Source of the DNA: Fructobacillus sp. CRL 2054
GTDB taxonomy: Bacteria > Bacillota > Bacilli > Lactobacillales > Lactobacillaceae
Assembly (NCBI RefSeq): GCF_028764065.1
Contig: NZ_JACOFN010000004.1
Span: 1-64,000 of the forward strand
Length of the DNA stretch: 64,000 nucleotides
Direction: 5' to 3'
The translations under genes were made by a program, and so were the position numbers. Below, piece after piece: positions 38,494 through 46,918 of this stretch (positions are counted from its first letter, which is position 1; every line of letters starts with the position of its first letter). A model generated the notes under the pieces. It was not told the DNA's origin. It ran no database searches and saw nothing but the letters and a program-made list of their open reading frames with translations.

Positions 38494-38525
38494 AAAAAGG
38501 TAGGAAAATCTTTCCTACCTTTTTC
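38494..38525 (+). terminator. Terminator after the split-barrel gene
   Basis: AAAAAAGGTAGGAAA pairs with TTTCCTACCTTTTT around ATC. Confidence 0.92.
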
Positions 38526-38598
38526 ATTACAATATATAATACTTTTATTTAAATATTGTATATTATCAATAAAATATTTAATATTTTAAATAATTTTC

Positions 38599-38628
38599 TT
38601 GCCCAATTACCACTAATCGTGGTATAAA
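38599..38628 (+). promoter_or_regulatory. Promoter of the structured RNA
   Basis: TTGCCC (38599-38604) and TATAAA (38623-38628, preceded by TGG) are 18 bp apart, after a very AT-rich stretch. The predicted start coincides with the 5' end of the RNA's closing helix. Confidence 0.65.
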
Positions 38629-38633
38629 TAGGC

Positions 38634-38970
38634 GAGAACAATTTACCTTTAACTCTCACCATGCGGATTGGTCACTAGCGCTTAGTAATTGTCGGACTTT
38701 CTTTAGCGCTTCCTTGAAACTCTCAAAGTGCTAATTGAACATTGGCGTGATGATCCAGTGGGTTATTAGCAACTCCGGCTAGGCCTGTTCGACTTTGTGG
38801 GATGAGTTACTTTGTAGCTGGTACATTCTGTTTGGGGAATCGTTATGATGTATTCCTCTTACGACGACCCTACTCCTAAACTTGTCTTGTTGTAAGCATA
38901 GGGTTCCAGAGTGTTATTGGAAGATTGTTCTCACAAAAAAAATCGGCGCTGTTTCAGCGTCGGTTTTCTT
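38634..38970 (+). ncRNA. Candidate structured non-coding RNA (about 300 nt)
   Basis: No open frame covers this stretch. GAGAACAATTT (38634-38644) pairs with AGATTGTTCTC (38922-38932) to close the whole segment. Inside are TTAGCGCT/AGTGCTAA with inner TTGA/TCAA (38703-38735), CATTGG/CCAGTG, GTTAC/GTAGC, GGAAT/ATTCC and CCTA..CTT/AAG..TAGG. A promoter lies immediately upstream, and a terminator with CGCTG/CAGCG core and T-tract (38941-38970) follows. It lacks the conserved sequences of RNase P (GAGGAAAGTCC), tmRNA and SRP RNA that I would recognise, and is too long for a standard 6S RNA. The family is unassigned. Confidence 0.65.
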
Positions 38971-38990
38971 TATCCAAATAAAAGTAAACA

Positions 38991-39026
38991 AAAAAGAAGC
39001 AACTCTTTTCAGAGTTACTTCTTTTA
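38991..39026 (-). terminator. Terminator of the first surface protein
   Basis: AAAAGAAG.AACTCT pairs with AGAGTT.CTTCTTTT; the T-run on the minus strand suits the gene ending at 39055. It could also act on the plus strand. Confidence 0.8.
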
Positions 39027-39054
39027 TTTAGCTATTAATTACCACGGGAGGTGA

Positions 39055-40347
39055 TTAGTGCTTACGTGTTAGCAAGTACAAACCAGCTACAGCAGACAAT
39101 GCAACAGCTAATCCACTCAACAAAACTGGGCGAGCGTTTTCACCAGTTGCGGGCAAAGCACCGATGTTCTTCTTTGCAGAAGACTTCACATTGTTGTTTG
39201 CGCTTGAACCATTAGTACTGTTTGAACTCTTAGGAGTATCAGCACTTGGTGTTACGTTGTTATTAGATGGGGTGTTGCCACCGTTGTTACCACCATTATT
39301 GTTGGAAGGGGTGTTACCACCGTTGTTATTGTTGTTACCACCACCACCGGCAGTTCCACCAGCATTATAGCTAGCGGTCCAACTATCTTTAAATTGGTGA
39401 TAGTTGTTAGTGCCATCTACGTGGACGTTGTTACCATAGGTTTCACCTGCTTTACCACCATCGGTTAAACGAGAGTAGTAGTAAATCAAATAGGTGTTGT
39501 TGGTGCTACCAAGGTCGATGTGGAACTTAGTGTTTGTGTCAATCACAATCTTGTCGCTGACATTACCTAAGGTAGTGAATTTATCACTACCATCGGCATT
39601 ATAGGCAACCTTGAGGGCAACGAATGGATGTGTTGCTGTGTTCTCGAGAACCTGGTTATTAGCTAATTGGTCGGTTACAACCGCGTTATCGATTTGCTCT
39701 TGGGCGACATTGACACGAACAGTCCAATCAACCAAGGTTGGATCGTTCTTATCGTACCAACCGAACTTAGCTAACTTCTCATCCTTACCAGGACCGTAAT
39801 CAGGGTTAATGTTTACGATGATGTGTCCAGGCTTGGTGTTGTCACTATTAGGAAGGTTCCAGTAAATTGTCTTTGGTGTGTTTACTGGAACCTTCGTCAT
39901 ATTCCAATTGCAGGCAATGAACAATTTTCCTGTAACATCACCATTAGCATTCGCGGTAACCATGTCATCGGCCATTGTGACGTGAATACGGTTCGTTGAA
40001 GAATCAACAACCGCGTGACCGACGGTATTTCCACTGCTGTCCTTCAAATCAAATTGCAGACCACTGGCCATTGAGAATTCCTCAGGAATCGTGGCATCAA
40101 AGGTCTTATTGCTTGAACTCAAAGAACCCTTCGGAATCTTGAACGTATAATCAACCTGAAGTGAATCATGTTGGTCAAAATTTGTTGTTGCGCTTGGATT
40201 AGTCAAGTCTTTTAATTCCGCGCTTGTAATCCACTGATTGTCGCTTGCGGAGGCTTGGGTATTTTGACTGCATGCGATGGCCCCCATCGTTAAAACAGTC
40301 AAAATAAGGGAGAATAACCGTTGACGACTAATTTTCATACTCATCAT
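39055..40347 (-). CDS. LPxTG-anchored surface protein with Ig-like adhesin fold
   Basis: Secreted wall protein of 430 residues. A signal peptide covers about 1-33 (LILTVLTMGAIACSQNTQASA). Two beta-rich domains follow (SLQVDYTFKIPKGSL.. and the half starting KFGWYDKNDPTLVDWTVRVN), similar in pattern to the Ig-like N-domains of MSCRAMM/Sdr adhesins. A low-complexity linker rich in Asn, Gly and Ser contains repeats of GGNTPSNNN. The C-terminus has LPATGE, a hydrophobic span and RKH, a complete sortase signal. GAAGGAGATGAT precedes the start. Close relative of the next gene and of the one at 48.6 kb. Ligand unknown. Confidence 0.85.
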   Translation of the reverse strand: MMSMKISRQRLFSLILTVLTMGAIACSQNTQASASDNQWITSAELKDLTNPSATTNFDQHDSLQVDYTFKIPKGSLSSSNKTFDATIPEEFSMASGLQFDLKDSSGNTVGHAVVDSSTNRIHVTMADDMVTANANGDVTGKLFIACNWNMTKVPVNTPKTIYWNLPNSDNTKPGHIIVNINPDYGPGKDEKLAKFGWYDKNDPTLVDWTVRVNVAQEQIDNAVVTDQLANNQVLENTATHPFVALKVAYNADGSDKFTTLGNVSDKIVIDTNTKFHIDLGSTNNTYLIYYYSRLTDGGKAGETYGNNVHVDGTNNYHQFKDSWTASYNAGGTAGGGGNNNNNGGNTPSNNNGGNNGGNTPSNNNVTPSADTPKSSNSTNGSSANNNVKSSAKKNIGALPATGENARPVLLSGLAVALSAVAGLYLLTRKH

Positions 40348-40445
40348 ATCATCTCCTTCGGTTCCATTCTAACACTAATATTTAAAATGTTAAATTCTCA
40401 TGTAAAAAGTTTCAAAACTTGATTTATTTAAAAAGTGATTAAAAA

Positions 40446-40488
40446 ATAAAAAGGCAACCAGCCCTTTGCATGGGCTGTTGCCTTTTAT
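40446..40488 (-). terminator. Terminator of the second surface protein
   Basis: On the minus strand AAAAGGCAACAGCCC pairs with GGGCTGGTTGCCTTTTT (one bulge). Confidence 0.9.
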
Positions 40489-40508
40489 TACTTGTAGTAA
40501 GAAAGTTC

Positions 40509-41765
40509 TTATTTTTTGCTTGAAAGCTTGAATAGTCCGAATGACGTTATGACTGCTAGTAAGCTAAGGGAGAGCCATGAGTTAGCCACCTTAGCGGTTG
40601 CGGGCAAGGGACTTGTCTTAGCTGTAGCTGAAGTGCCAGACTGTGCCTGTGAACCGTTTGAATTGTTTGAATTCTCAGGAACAGCAGGGGTAGCCGGTGT
40701 AGTTGGTACTGTTGGGGTATTTGGTGTAACCGGTGTGTTTGGCGTTACCGGTGTGTTGTCGCCTCCGCCATGATAACCTGCATTACCGCCGGCTGAATAG
40801 CTAGGTGATTCAACGTATTTTGTGTCTGTCTTGATGTTGGTACCAGTTAACGTTGCGGTGTTACCGTAAACCTTTTGAGCGCCACCATCGGTTAACTCTG
40901 ACTCATAGTAAATGAGGTAAGTATCATCGATGTCTCCAAGGTTACCATGGAAAGTCGTGTCGCTATCTTTCACAAAAGTTGAAGGGTCAACAGTGCCAAG
41001 CGTATCAAAGTTTACGCCGTCAGCATGATACTTGACCTTAATGATATGGAAAGTACCGATTAACTTCTGATTAGCTGCTAAGACATCTTTTACGACGGCA
41101 TTGTCAATGTGCGTTCGCGAGTAGTTGACTCGAACGCACCAGTGCAGGTAAAGAGGATTTTGGGGATCAAACCAAGACCATTTCTTGAGCTTTTCGTCAG
41201 AATCAGGACCAGTGGCGGGATTAACAACGACAGTGTCAGAATTGGGGGTTGTACCATTGTTGTCAGGCAAGCCCCAATTGATGACTGTTTTGTTACCCGT
41301 GTTGATTTTATCTAGGTTCCAATGCAGTGTGATATTGAAAGAACCCTCAATGTAATTCTTCGCGCTCATGCTGATGGCCCAGTCGGTATAGTGAAGCGTA
41401 ATGCGACGGGTAGTTGGATTCGTTGTGGCTTTGGCCACAACTTGATTGTCCTTATCCGTTATATCAAAAGTAAAGGTCGACAAGATATTGAACTGTTCAG
41501 GAATGACAACAGAACTGTCACGGTTACTTTCGGTAATGGCTCCCTGCGGAATTTTGAAGCCGTAGGTTACCCGCATGTCATCCGTTGGCCCGTAGGGATT
41601 AGCGTTTTTATTGGTGAGATCTTCCAAACTGGCGCTGGTAATCCACTGGTTATCAGTGCTTGCTGCTGAAATTTGCTTGCTTTGACTGAATCCCCATACA
41701 GTGAGTGTAAGGGCAGCCAGGACAAGGAGAGACAGCTTGCGAATTGATACGCTACTTTTAATCAT
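40509..41765 (-). CDS. Surface protein paralogue with degenerate LPATA sorting motif
   Basis: Secreted protein of 418 residues. The signal peptide runs to about residue 35 (SLLVLAALTLTVWGFS..ISAAS). It shares with the upstream gene the mature start DNQWITSA.LEDLTN, the motif WFD..NPLYLHWCVRVN, and DDTYLIYYESELTDGG. The linker carries TPNTPV repeats and P/T-rich sequence. The C-terminus has the layout of a sortase signal (hydrophobic span then KLSSKK), but the motif reads LPATA in place of LPxTG, so covalent anchoring is uncertain. A single cysteine (LHWCVRVN) is unusual for a secreted protein. Separate terminator, so probably its own transcript. Confidence 0.83.
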   Translation of the reverse strand: MIKSSVSIRKLSLLVLAALTLTVWGFSQSKQISAASTDNQWITSASLEDLTNKNANPYGPTDDMRVTYGFKIPQGAITESNRDSSVVIPEQFNILSTFTFDITDKDNQVVAKATTNPTTRRITLHYTDWAISMSAKNYIEGSFNITLHWNLDKINTGNKTVINWGLPDNNGTTPNSDTVVVNPATGPDSDEKLKKWSWFDPQNPLYLHWCVRVNYSRTHIDNAVVKDVLAANQKLIGTFHIIKVKYHADGVNFDTLGTVDPSTFVKDSDTTFHGNLGDIDDTYLIYYESELTDGGAQKVYGNTATLTGTNIKTDTKYVESPSYSAGGNAGYHGGGDNTPVTPNTPVTPNTPTVPTTPATPAVPENSNNSNGSQAQSGTSATAKTSPLPATAKVANSWLSLSLLAVITSFGLFKLSSKK

Positions 41766-42006
41766 ATTTTTCTCCTTAAAGTGCCATTGTACCCCCTGTT
41801 TAAGAAATATTTCAAATGTATTTCAAAATTCGTTTGAAAGTAATGAAGGTGGATCTTGATAAACGATAAAAGTTCCACGAGGTTCTTTAAAAAAGAAAGT
41901 AGTTTTGCCATATAATAGTAGAAAATCATTTCATTCTACTCCTAAAGGACTAACTTAAAAGATATTAATAAATGGTAAAAAAGACTGTCAAAAACTGCTT
42001 TTTTCA

Positions 42007-42035
42007 TTGACAGGGACCCCTATATTTTATATACT
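42007..42035 (+). promoter_or_regulatory. Promoter of rplM-rpsI
   Basis: TTGACA and TATACT (42030-42035) with a 17-bp spacer; near-perfect consensus. The upstream stretch from about 41770 holds no gene; it has a second TATAAT near 41913 and AT-rich sequence without a clear transcript. Confidence 0.88.
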
Positions 42036-42044
42036 GAACATCGG

Positions 42045-42125
42045 TATTGTTTACCTCACGATAAGCCCCGGAAACTTATTGTAACCGTTCGAGAAGGAAC
42101 GCTCGAACATTGTAAACAACTAATT
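42045..42125 (+). promoter_or_regulatory. L13-type ribosomal protein leader
   Basis: GTTTAC (near 42050) pairs with GTAAAC (near 42113), enclosing hairpins including GTTCGAG/CTCGAAC. This matches the position and outer pairing of the L13 leader RNA known before rplM in Firmicutes, through which L13 is thought to regulate its own operon. Not compared with a covariance model. Confidence 0.65.
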
Positions 42126-42138
42126 AAAGGAGCGCGCT

Positions 42139-42582
42139 ATGCGTACAACATTTTTAGCAAAGCCAGGCGAAATCGAAAAGAAGTGGTACATCATTGATGC
42201 AAAGGACGTCGTATTAGGACGTTTGTCAACTGTTGTTGCTGCAATTTTGCGTGGTAAGAACAAGCCAACCTTCACACCAAACGTTGACATGGGTGATAAC
42301 GTTATCATCATCAACGCTTCAGAAGTGAAGTTCACTGGTAAGAAGGCAACTGACAAGATTTACTACCATCACTCAAACCACCCAGGTGGCTTGAAGGAAC
42401 GTACTGCTGGTAATTACCGTCAATACGATCCAGAAAAGTTGTTGGAATTGTCAATCAAGGGTATGTTGCCTAAGACTTCTTTGGGTCGCAAGCAAGGTTT
42501 GAACCTCCACGTCTACGCTGGAGCAGATCACAACCATGCTGCACAAAAGCCTGAAGTGCTTGACATCAACAAGTTAGTTTAA
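42139..42582 (+). CDS. rplM: 50S ribosomal protein L13
   Basis: Early assembly protein of the large subunit. The protein has 147 residues. [21 protein letters not shown] and [21 protein letters not shown] are typical. AAAGGAGCGCGCT precedes the ATG. rpsI follows after 17 bases. Preceded by a consensus promoter and an L13-type leader. Confidence 0.97.
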   Translation: MRTTFLAKPGEIEKKWYIIDAKDVVLGRLSTVVAAILRGKNKPTFTPNVDMGDNVIIINASEVKFTGKKATDKIYYHHSNHPGGLKERTAGNYRQYDPEKLLELSIKGMLPKTSLGRKQGLNLHVYAGADHNHAAQKPEVLDINKLV

Positions 42583-42599
42583 GAAAGGAGACCAAGAAT

Positions 42600-42995
42600 A
42601 TGACTGAATCAGCTCAATATCGTGGAACCGGTCGTCGTAAGAACTCAGTTGCCCGTGTACGTTTGGTACCAGGAACTGGCGCAATTACGATGAATGGTAA
42701 GTCTATCGAAGACTACATTCCTTTCCCTAACTTGCGTGAAGTTGTTTTGCAACCATTTAACGCTACTGATACGTTGGGTAACTACGACGTACTTGTTAAC
42801 GTTAACGGTGGTGGATTCTCAGGACAAGCTGGTGCAACTCGTCACGGTATCGCCCGTGCCTTGTTGACTGTTGACCCTGACTTCCGTACTGCATTGAAGC
42901 AAGCTGGTCTTTTGACTCGTGACGCTCGTATGAAGGAACGTAAGAAGCCAGGTCTTAAGAAGGCCCGTAAGGCATCACAGTTCTCAAAGCGTTAA
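42600..42995 (+). CDS. rpsI: 30S ribosomal protein S9
   Basis: Head protein whose C-terminal tail reaches the P-site tRNA. The protein has 131 residues. [19 protein letters not shown] and the terminal [12 protein letters not shown] are conserved. AGAAAGGAGACCAAGAAT precedes the ATG. A terminator follows. Confidence 0.97.
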   Translation: MTESAQYRGTGRRKNSVARVRLVPGTGAITMNGKSIEDYIPFPNLREVVLQPFNATDTLGNYDVLVNVNGGGFSGQAGATRHGIARALLTVDPDFRTALKQAGLLTRDARMKERKKPGLKKARKASQFSKR

Positions 42996-43015
42996 TCTAC
43001 GGATTATCTCTTTAC

Positions 43016-43043
43016 AAAAAGCTCGCATTTGCGGGCTTTTTTT
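43016..43043 (+). terminator. Terminator after rpsI
   Basis: AAAAAGCTCGC pairs with GCGGGCTTTTTTT around ATTT. Confidence 0.9.
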
Positions 43044-43183
43044 GTGTCTAAATTTTTACTTGAAGCATCTAAGCTAAAAAAACGACGGTTTTTGCCATTA
43101 ATACTCTCTTTAATGGGCTCTTTATCGAAATATCGCTATTATTTGCATAAAGGCGAGTGCGATAGAGTGAATAAGGAGATTTT

Positions 43184-44476
43184 ATGACAAAATACCAGTC
43201 ATTATTGAAGTTGAAATACAACGGCCGAGGACGAACGCTTTCCGATGAGGAGGTACAAGAAGAATATCAGAAACGTTATCATTCTTGGTCTGCTCACCGG
43301 ACAGCGCTCTTGCCTGTCTTGAATGACTATCGGAATCGTCATTTTCAAAATCATCCTTATCTCATCTTTTATACCTTGACGACTGAAATTGAAAAACAGC
43401 TAGCCGACTTTGGGGATAACTCCTTGGAAATACAGGGGTTAATCAAGGATTTACCGGTGATTGCCCAACAGACATATATTCGGAAAAGCTTGGTTGAAGA
43501 GATTTATCGATCGAATGAGATTGAAGGGGTAAAAACGAGCCGTTATGAACTAAACACCATCGCAGGCGAGCTAATTGGAACAGATGGTGCAGTAAAAAAA
43601 GGAAAACGTTTGATGTCAACGGTTAAACAGTACCTGGCTAGCATCGAAGGACAACCGCTTCAAATGAATGACTTAGCAGCTTACCGGATCCTTTACGATG
43701 AACTTCTCAAGGGAGAGATTCCAGAAGAAAGCCAGCCTGATGGGCGACTTTTTCGGAATAGTAAAGTTTACGTTGGCTCTTCAACAAGGGTTCGCCATCA
43801 GCCACCAAAATTCGAAAGGGAGATTGAGCAAGGCCTCATAGACTTGCTTGATTATATGAAGACGGATAAAGCCTTTCCAATTATTAAAGGACTGGTTAGC
43901 CATTTTATGTTTGAAAACATGCACCCCTTTTTTGATGGGAATGGGCGAATGGGACGGTATTTGCTCTCCGCTTATCTTTCTGAAAAGACCGATATGTATA
44001 CAGGGATGGCAATTTCAGCGGCCATTTTAGTTGAACGAAACCGTTACTACGCTCTCTTTAAGGAGGCGGGGGATGTGTTGAACTTTGCTGATTTAACGAT
44101 GTTTATTGAGGGGATGCTGAACATTGTGGTTGCTGGGCAGGAACAGATACTTGCGGACTTAAAGCAGCGCAAGCAAGCCTTGAACGAAGCACTGGAAGAG
44201 TTGAAGCAAAATATGCAGGTTCATTTTCAGAGCTGGACTCTATCAGACCACGAAGAAGAAATCGTTGCAGGGATTCTCTCCCTTCTTTTGCAGTCACAGG
44301 TGTTTGAAAATGAGTTCAATGGTGGTGTAAAAGTCATTGAAATCGCAGGGCGTTTAAAATCAGACTATCGTTTTTCTGAGGTGCAGGTTCGTCGACTTTG
44401 TCAATTTCTAGAGCATCAGGGACTAGTGGAAAAACGTAAATTACGACCTCTTTGTTATGCCCTGGTGGAGAACTAG
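43184..44476 (+). CDS. Fic family protein, class II (built-in inhibitory helix)
   Basis: Fic enzymes transfer AMP or another nucleotide part to target proteins. The protein has 430 residues. The active-site loop reads HPFFDGNGRMGR (247-258), matching HPFx(D/E)GNGRxxR in full, so catalysis is expected. An inhibitory motif SxxxEG occurs upstream as SNEIEG (110-115); its glutamate is placed to block the gamma-phosphate site, which makes this a class II Fic. A winged-helix-like C-terminal region (about 355-430) may bind DNA or a target. ATAAGGAGATTTT precedes the ATG. No separate antitoxin gene adjoins; the target is unknown. Confidence 0.9.
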   Translation: MTKYQSLLKLKYNGRGRTLSDEEVQEEYQKRYHSWSAHRTALLPVLNDYRNRHFQNHPYLIFYTLTTEIEKQLADFGDNSLEIQGLIKDLPVIAQQTYIRKSLVEEIYRSNEIEGVKTSRYELNTIAGELIGTDGAVKKGKRLMSTVKQYLASIEGQPLQMNDLAAYRILYDELLKGEIPEESQPDGRLFRNSKVYVGSSTRVRHQPPKFEREIEQGLIDLLDYMKTDKAFPIIKGLVSHFMFENMHPFFDGNGRMGRYLLSAYLSEKTDMYTGMAISAAILVERNRYYALFKEAGDVLNFADLTMFIEGMLNIVVAGQEQILADLKQRKQALNEALEELKQNMQVHFQSWTLSDHEEEIVAGILSLLLQSQVFENEFNGGVKVIEIAGRLKSDYRFSEVQVRRLCQFLEHQGLVEKRKLRPLCYALVEN

Positions 44477-44543
44477 TGTGGGACTACTTAGTGGTGTGCT
44501 ACACTATTCTTAGTAGAAAAAAGAAATTAGGATAGAGATACCC

Positions 44544-44663
44544 ATGAGATTAATTAATCGAATTATTGCGGACTTCAAACAGATCCGTCCATTAACTTGG
44601 ATTATTGTGGCCATTTTGTTGGTCGCAATTATCGCCATTGCCCCTTCAGCATTGAAGGGTTAA
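44544..44663 (+). CDS. Small membrane peptide (39 aa)
   Basis: A 39-residue open frame starts MRLINRIIADFKQIRP and continues with one hydrophobic span (about TWIIVAILLVAIIAIA) and a short SALKG tail. AGGATAGAG lies upstream at slightly long spacing, a TACACT -10-like box about 40 bases upstream, and a terminator starts five bases after the stop. This self-contained unit supports a real gene. I do not recognise a family; it does not resemble Fst or Ldr toxins. Confidence 0.6.
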   Translation: MRLINRIIADFKQIRPLTWIIVAILLVAIIAIAPSALKG

Positions 44664-44667
44664 TAAA

Positions 44668-44703
44668 ATAAAGGGGGCTTGCTAGTTAGCAGGCCTTTTT
44701 ATT
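44668..44703 (+). terminator. Terminator after the 39-aa peptide gene
   Basis: AAAGGGGGCTTGCTA pairs with TAGCAGGCCTTTTT with minor mismatches. Confidence 0.8.
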
Positions 44704-44858
44704 TTTCAACAACGTTCACTTATTTGGCTTGAAAACATTCAAATAAGTAGGAAAATACGTAAATCAAGGCCTTTTTTGGCTGATAATTTAATAAATGACC
44801 GTTTTTGTGGTAGACTTTTCACTGTTTATAGAGCTTTTATAAAAGCAAAGGAGAGAAC

Positions 44859-45824
44859 ATGACTAGTAAGAAAGATTGGGAAGACTATTTCGAGTTGTTA
44901 AACGGTCGGAAGCCAACCCCAGATGAAGTTGCAGAAGCGTTGAAGCAGGGAAAGTTTGAAGCGCCCCAACCACAGCCAAAGCCAGCGCAACCAGCGATGG
45001 CAGAACGTCCAGCGGCACCAGTACAAACAACGGCTGCACCAGCGGCCCCTGCTAAGGAAGGCCAAGCGAAGAGCTTCTTAGCTTGGTACAAGGATGCACT
45101 CTTGCACCCAGTGAACGCAGCCAGTCGTGCGGAAAAACCACACTTTGGTTATGCCATTATTTCTTATTTGGTTACGGTTTTGTTGTCAGCCGGCATCTTC
45201 TGGAACATCACTTGCCGTGTCTTTGCCTGGGCAAAGCAGCAACAGGGAGCGGACACGTCATTGATTAACAAGATTGCTGATCAAGTGACCACACCAATCT
45301 TTACTACTTTCTTGATAACCTTTGTCTTCTTGTTCTTGGTTGCTTTGCCAGGACTATTCTTGACAGCTAAGAATGGTAAGGGCTTCAAGGACCTCTGTGC
45401 TGACTACCTATCATGGTTCCCAGCTATTTCATTGATTGCTTTGCTTGGCTTTATCTATTCTTACGTAGCTTCAATGCCATCAAGCAGCGAATGGGAGAAC
45501 ATGCTCGAATCAGCCTTCGATAATGGTAACTTCACACCATTGATGAACGGTATCTCAAGTGTGCTTCTCACTATTTTGCCTTTGATTGCGATTCCACTCT
45601 TCGCCATCGGTTTGACCAACTACAAGGCCTTCCAAATGGTCATCGAAGCCCGCATTCAGGGACAAAAGTTTGATGCCTTCTGGTGGTTCATTATCCAAAT
45701 TGTGATTACGGTTGTGATTGCTATCATTGTGATGAATGTCGTTGTGGATCCACAGTTTACTTCTTTGGGTAACAAGATTGCCAACACGATTTCAAATGCG
45801 ACATCAAGCTCATACTCATATTAA
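44859..45824 (+). CDS. Yip1-like multispanning membrane protein with N-terminal W-F-N-R-P module
   Basis: Membrane protein of 321 residues. Residues 6-33 hold a compact charged module with W7, F11, N15, R17, P19 and a G-x-F end, followed by a Pro/Ala/Gln-rich linker to about residue 70. Five hydrophobic spans follow (near 98-120, 147-170, 185-205, 230-255 and 268-292), reminiscent of Yip1/DUF-type membrane proteins seen in Lactobacillales. The next two genes carry the same N-terminal module. AAAGGAGAGAAC precedes the ATG. A terminator follows, so it is transcribed apart from the next pair. Function unknown. Confidence 0.8.
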   Translation: MTSKKDWEDYFELLNGRKPTPDEVAEALKQGKFEAPQPQPKPAQPAMAERPAAPVQTTAAPAAPAKEGQAKSFLAWYKDALLHPVNAASRAEKPHFGYAIISYLVTVLLSAGIFWNITCRVFAWAKQQQGADTSLINKIADQVTTPIFTTFLITFVFLFLVALPGLFLTAKNGKGFKDLCADYLSWFPAISLIALLGFIYSYVASMPSSSEWENMLESAFDNGNFTPLMNGISSVLLTILPLIAIPLFAIGLTNYKAFQMVIEARIQGQKFDAFWWFIIQIVITVVIAIIVMNVVVDPQFTSLGNKIANTISNATSSSYSY

Positions 45825-45851
45825 TTAACTAGAAACACTTTGTTTTGTTTA

Positions 45852-45879
45852 GAAAAAGTCGGTCTGTCCGGCTTTTTTT
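45852..45879 (+). terminator. Terminator after the first module protein
   Basis: AAAAAGTCGG pairs with CCGGCTTTTTTT around TCTGT. Confidence 0.8.
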
Positions 45880-46011
45880 ATGGCTTAAAAGTTAAGCTTT
45901 GTTAAAAAGTCGAACAATCTGGCCAAAATGTCGGTTGATATTTTTAATAAAACTCTGATACGTGGTACAATTTGAACTGTTATTTAATATAAATGAAATA
46001 GGAGAGAAGAT

Positions 46012-46914
46012 ATGTCTACTCGTAAAGAATGGGAAGAATATTTCCAAGCTGTTAACGATCGCATGCCTAGCGATGCGGAAGCAGCGGAAGCCTTGCAAAA
46101 GGGTGAATTCCAAGAAGCTACAACAGCACAAGCAGCACCAGCACAGGAAGCTGCCCAACCAGCACAGGCTGCTCAAGCACAACAAGGTCAACCAAACGAA
46201 AAGGTTGAAGAATTTAAGAAGCAAGCTGGTAACTACTTTGCTTGGTTCAAGGAACGTGCTATGGCGCCTTCAAAGTTCATGAACGAAGAAAAGCCAAACA
46301 AGATGTTCTTGTGGATTTCATTTGCATTGGCTGTTATCTTTGCTGCTTTGACACCATGGAACTACTTGCGTCGTGTTTTGGATCAATTGAATAACCAAAC
46401 TGGTGGTGCAAGCTCTTCAACTAAGTCTGCCATGAGCTCATTCTTGAACTCAACATTCATCGACTCTGCCTTGATTATGATTGTTCTCTTCTTGGCTGCC
46501 TTCGTTGGAATGGCTATCTTGTTGAACAAGAAGGAAAACTTCCAAGTGATGTTGAACAAGTACTTGGTAATCTTCCCAGCTGCTACTGTTTTGACTTTTA
46601 TTGGTTTCTTGTACTCATTCTTTGCAAGCACACCTTCATTGTCAGACTACAGCGCCTTTAAGTCAGCTATCAATGACCCATTGTCATTTAACATGTCAAT
46701 TGCTGGTATCGTTGTCTTCGTGATCACGATGATTGTTGCCTTCCAGTTCATCCAAAAGAACTTGGTTTCTGACCAAAAGATGGACATTATCTGGTGGCAG
46801 TTGCTTCAATTTGTTATCACAGCCGTTGTCTTCGTTGTTTTGGTAAGCTACGTCTTCCAACCAATGTTGGATTCAGCTGCCACAACATTCATGAAGTCAT
46901 CAATCTGGTACTAA
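46012..46914 (+). CDS. Second Yip1-like membrane protein with the same N-terminal module
   Basis: Membrane protein of 300 residues. Its residues 6-33 align without gaps to the previous protein: W7, F11, N15, R17, P19, E23, A27, L28, G31 and F33 are shared. An Ala/Gln-rich linker runs to about 65. Five hydrophobic spans follow, and KPNKMFLWISFALAVIFAAL begins the first. The parallel layout indicates duplication from the upstream gene. ATAGGAGAGAAGAT precedes the ATG, and TACAAT about 40 bases upstream is a likely -10 box. The third gene begins four bases after its stop, so the two form an operon. Confidence 0.8.
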   Translation: MSTRKEWEEYFQAVNDRMPSDAEAAEALQKGEFQEATTAQAAPAQEAAQPAQAAQAQQGQPNEKVEEFKKQAGNYFAWFKERAMAPSKFMNEEKPNKMFLWISFALAVIFAALTPWNYLRRVLDQLNNQTGGASSSTKSAMSSFLNSTFIDSALIMIVLFLAAFVGMAILLNKKENFQVMLNKYLVIFPAATVLTFIGFLYSFFASTPSLSDYSAFKSAINDPLSFNMSIAGIVVFVITMIVAFQFIQKNLVSDQKMDIIWWQLLQFVITAVVFVVLVSYVFQPMLDSAATTFMKSSIWY

Positions 46915-46918
46915 TACT

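Noticed and set aside
38634-38970. Assignment of the structured RNA to RNase P, tmRNA or 6S RNA
   Set aside because: The conserved sequences of the first two are missing and the length and multi-hairpin shape do not suit 6S; left unassigned.
39270-39350. Short tandem repeats suggesting a repeat array
   Set aside because: They encode the Asn/Gly-rich linker of an LPxTG protein and stay in frame.
41900-42005. A possible small RNA before the rplM promoter
   Set aside because: Only an AT-rich seven-base stem and an isolated TATAAT support it.
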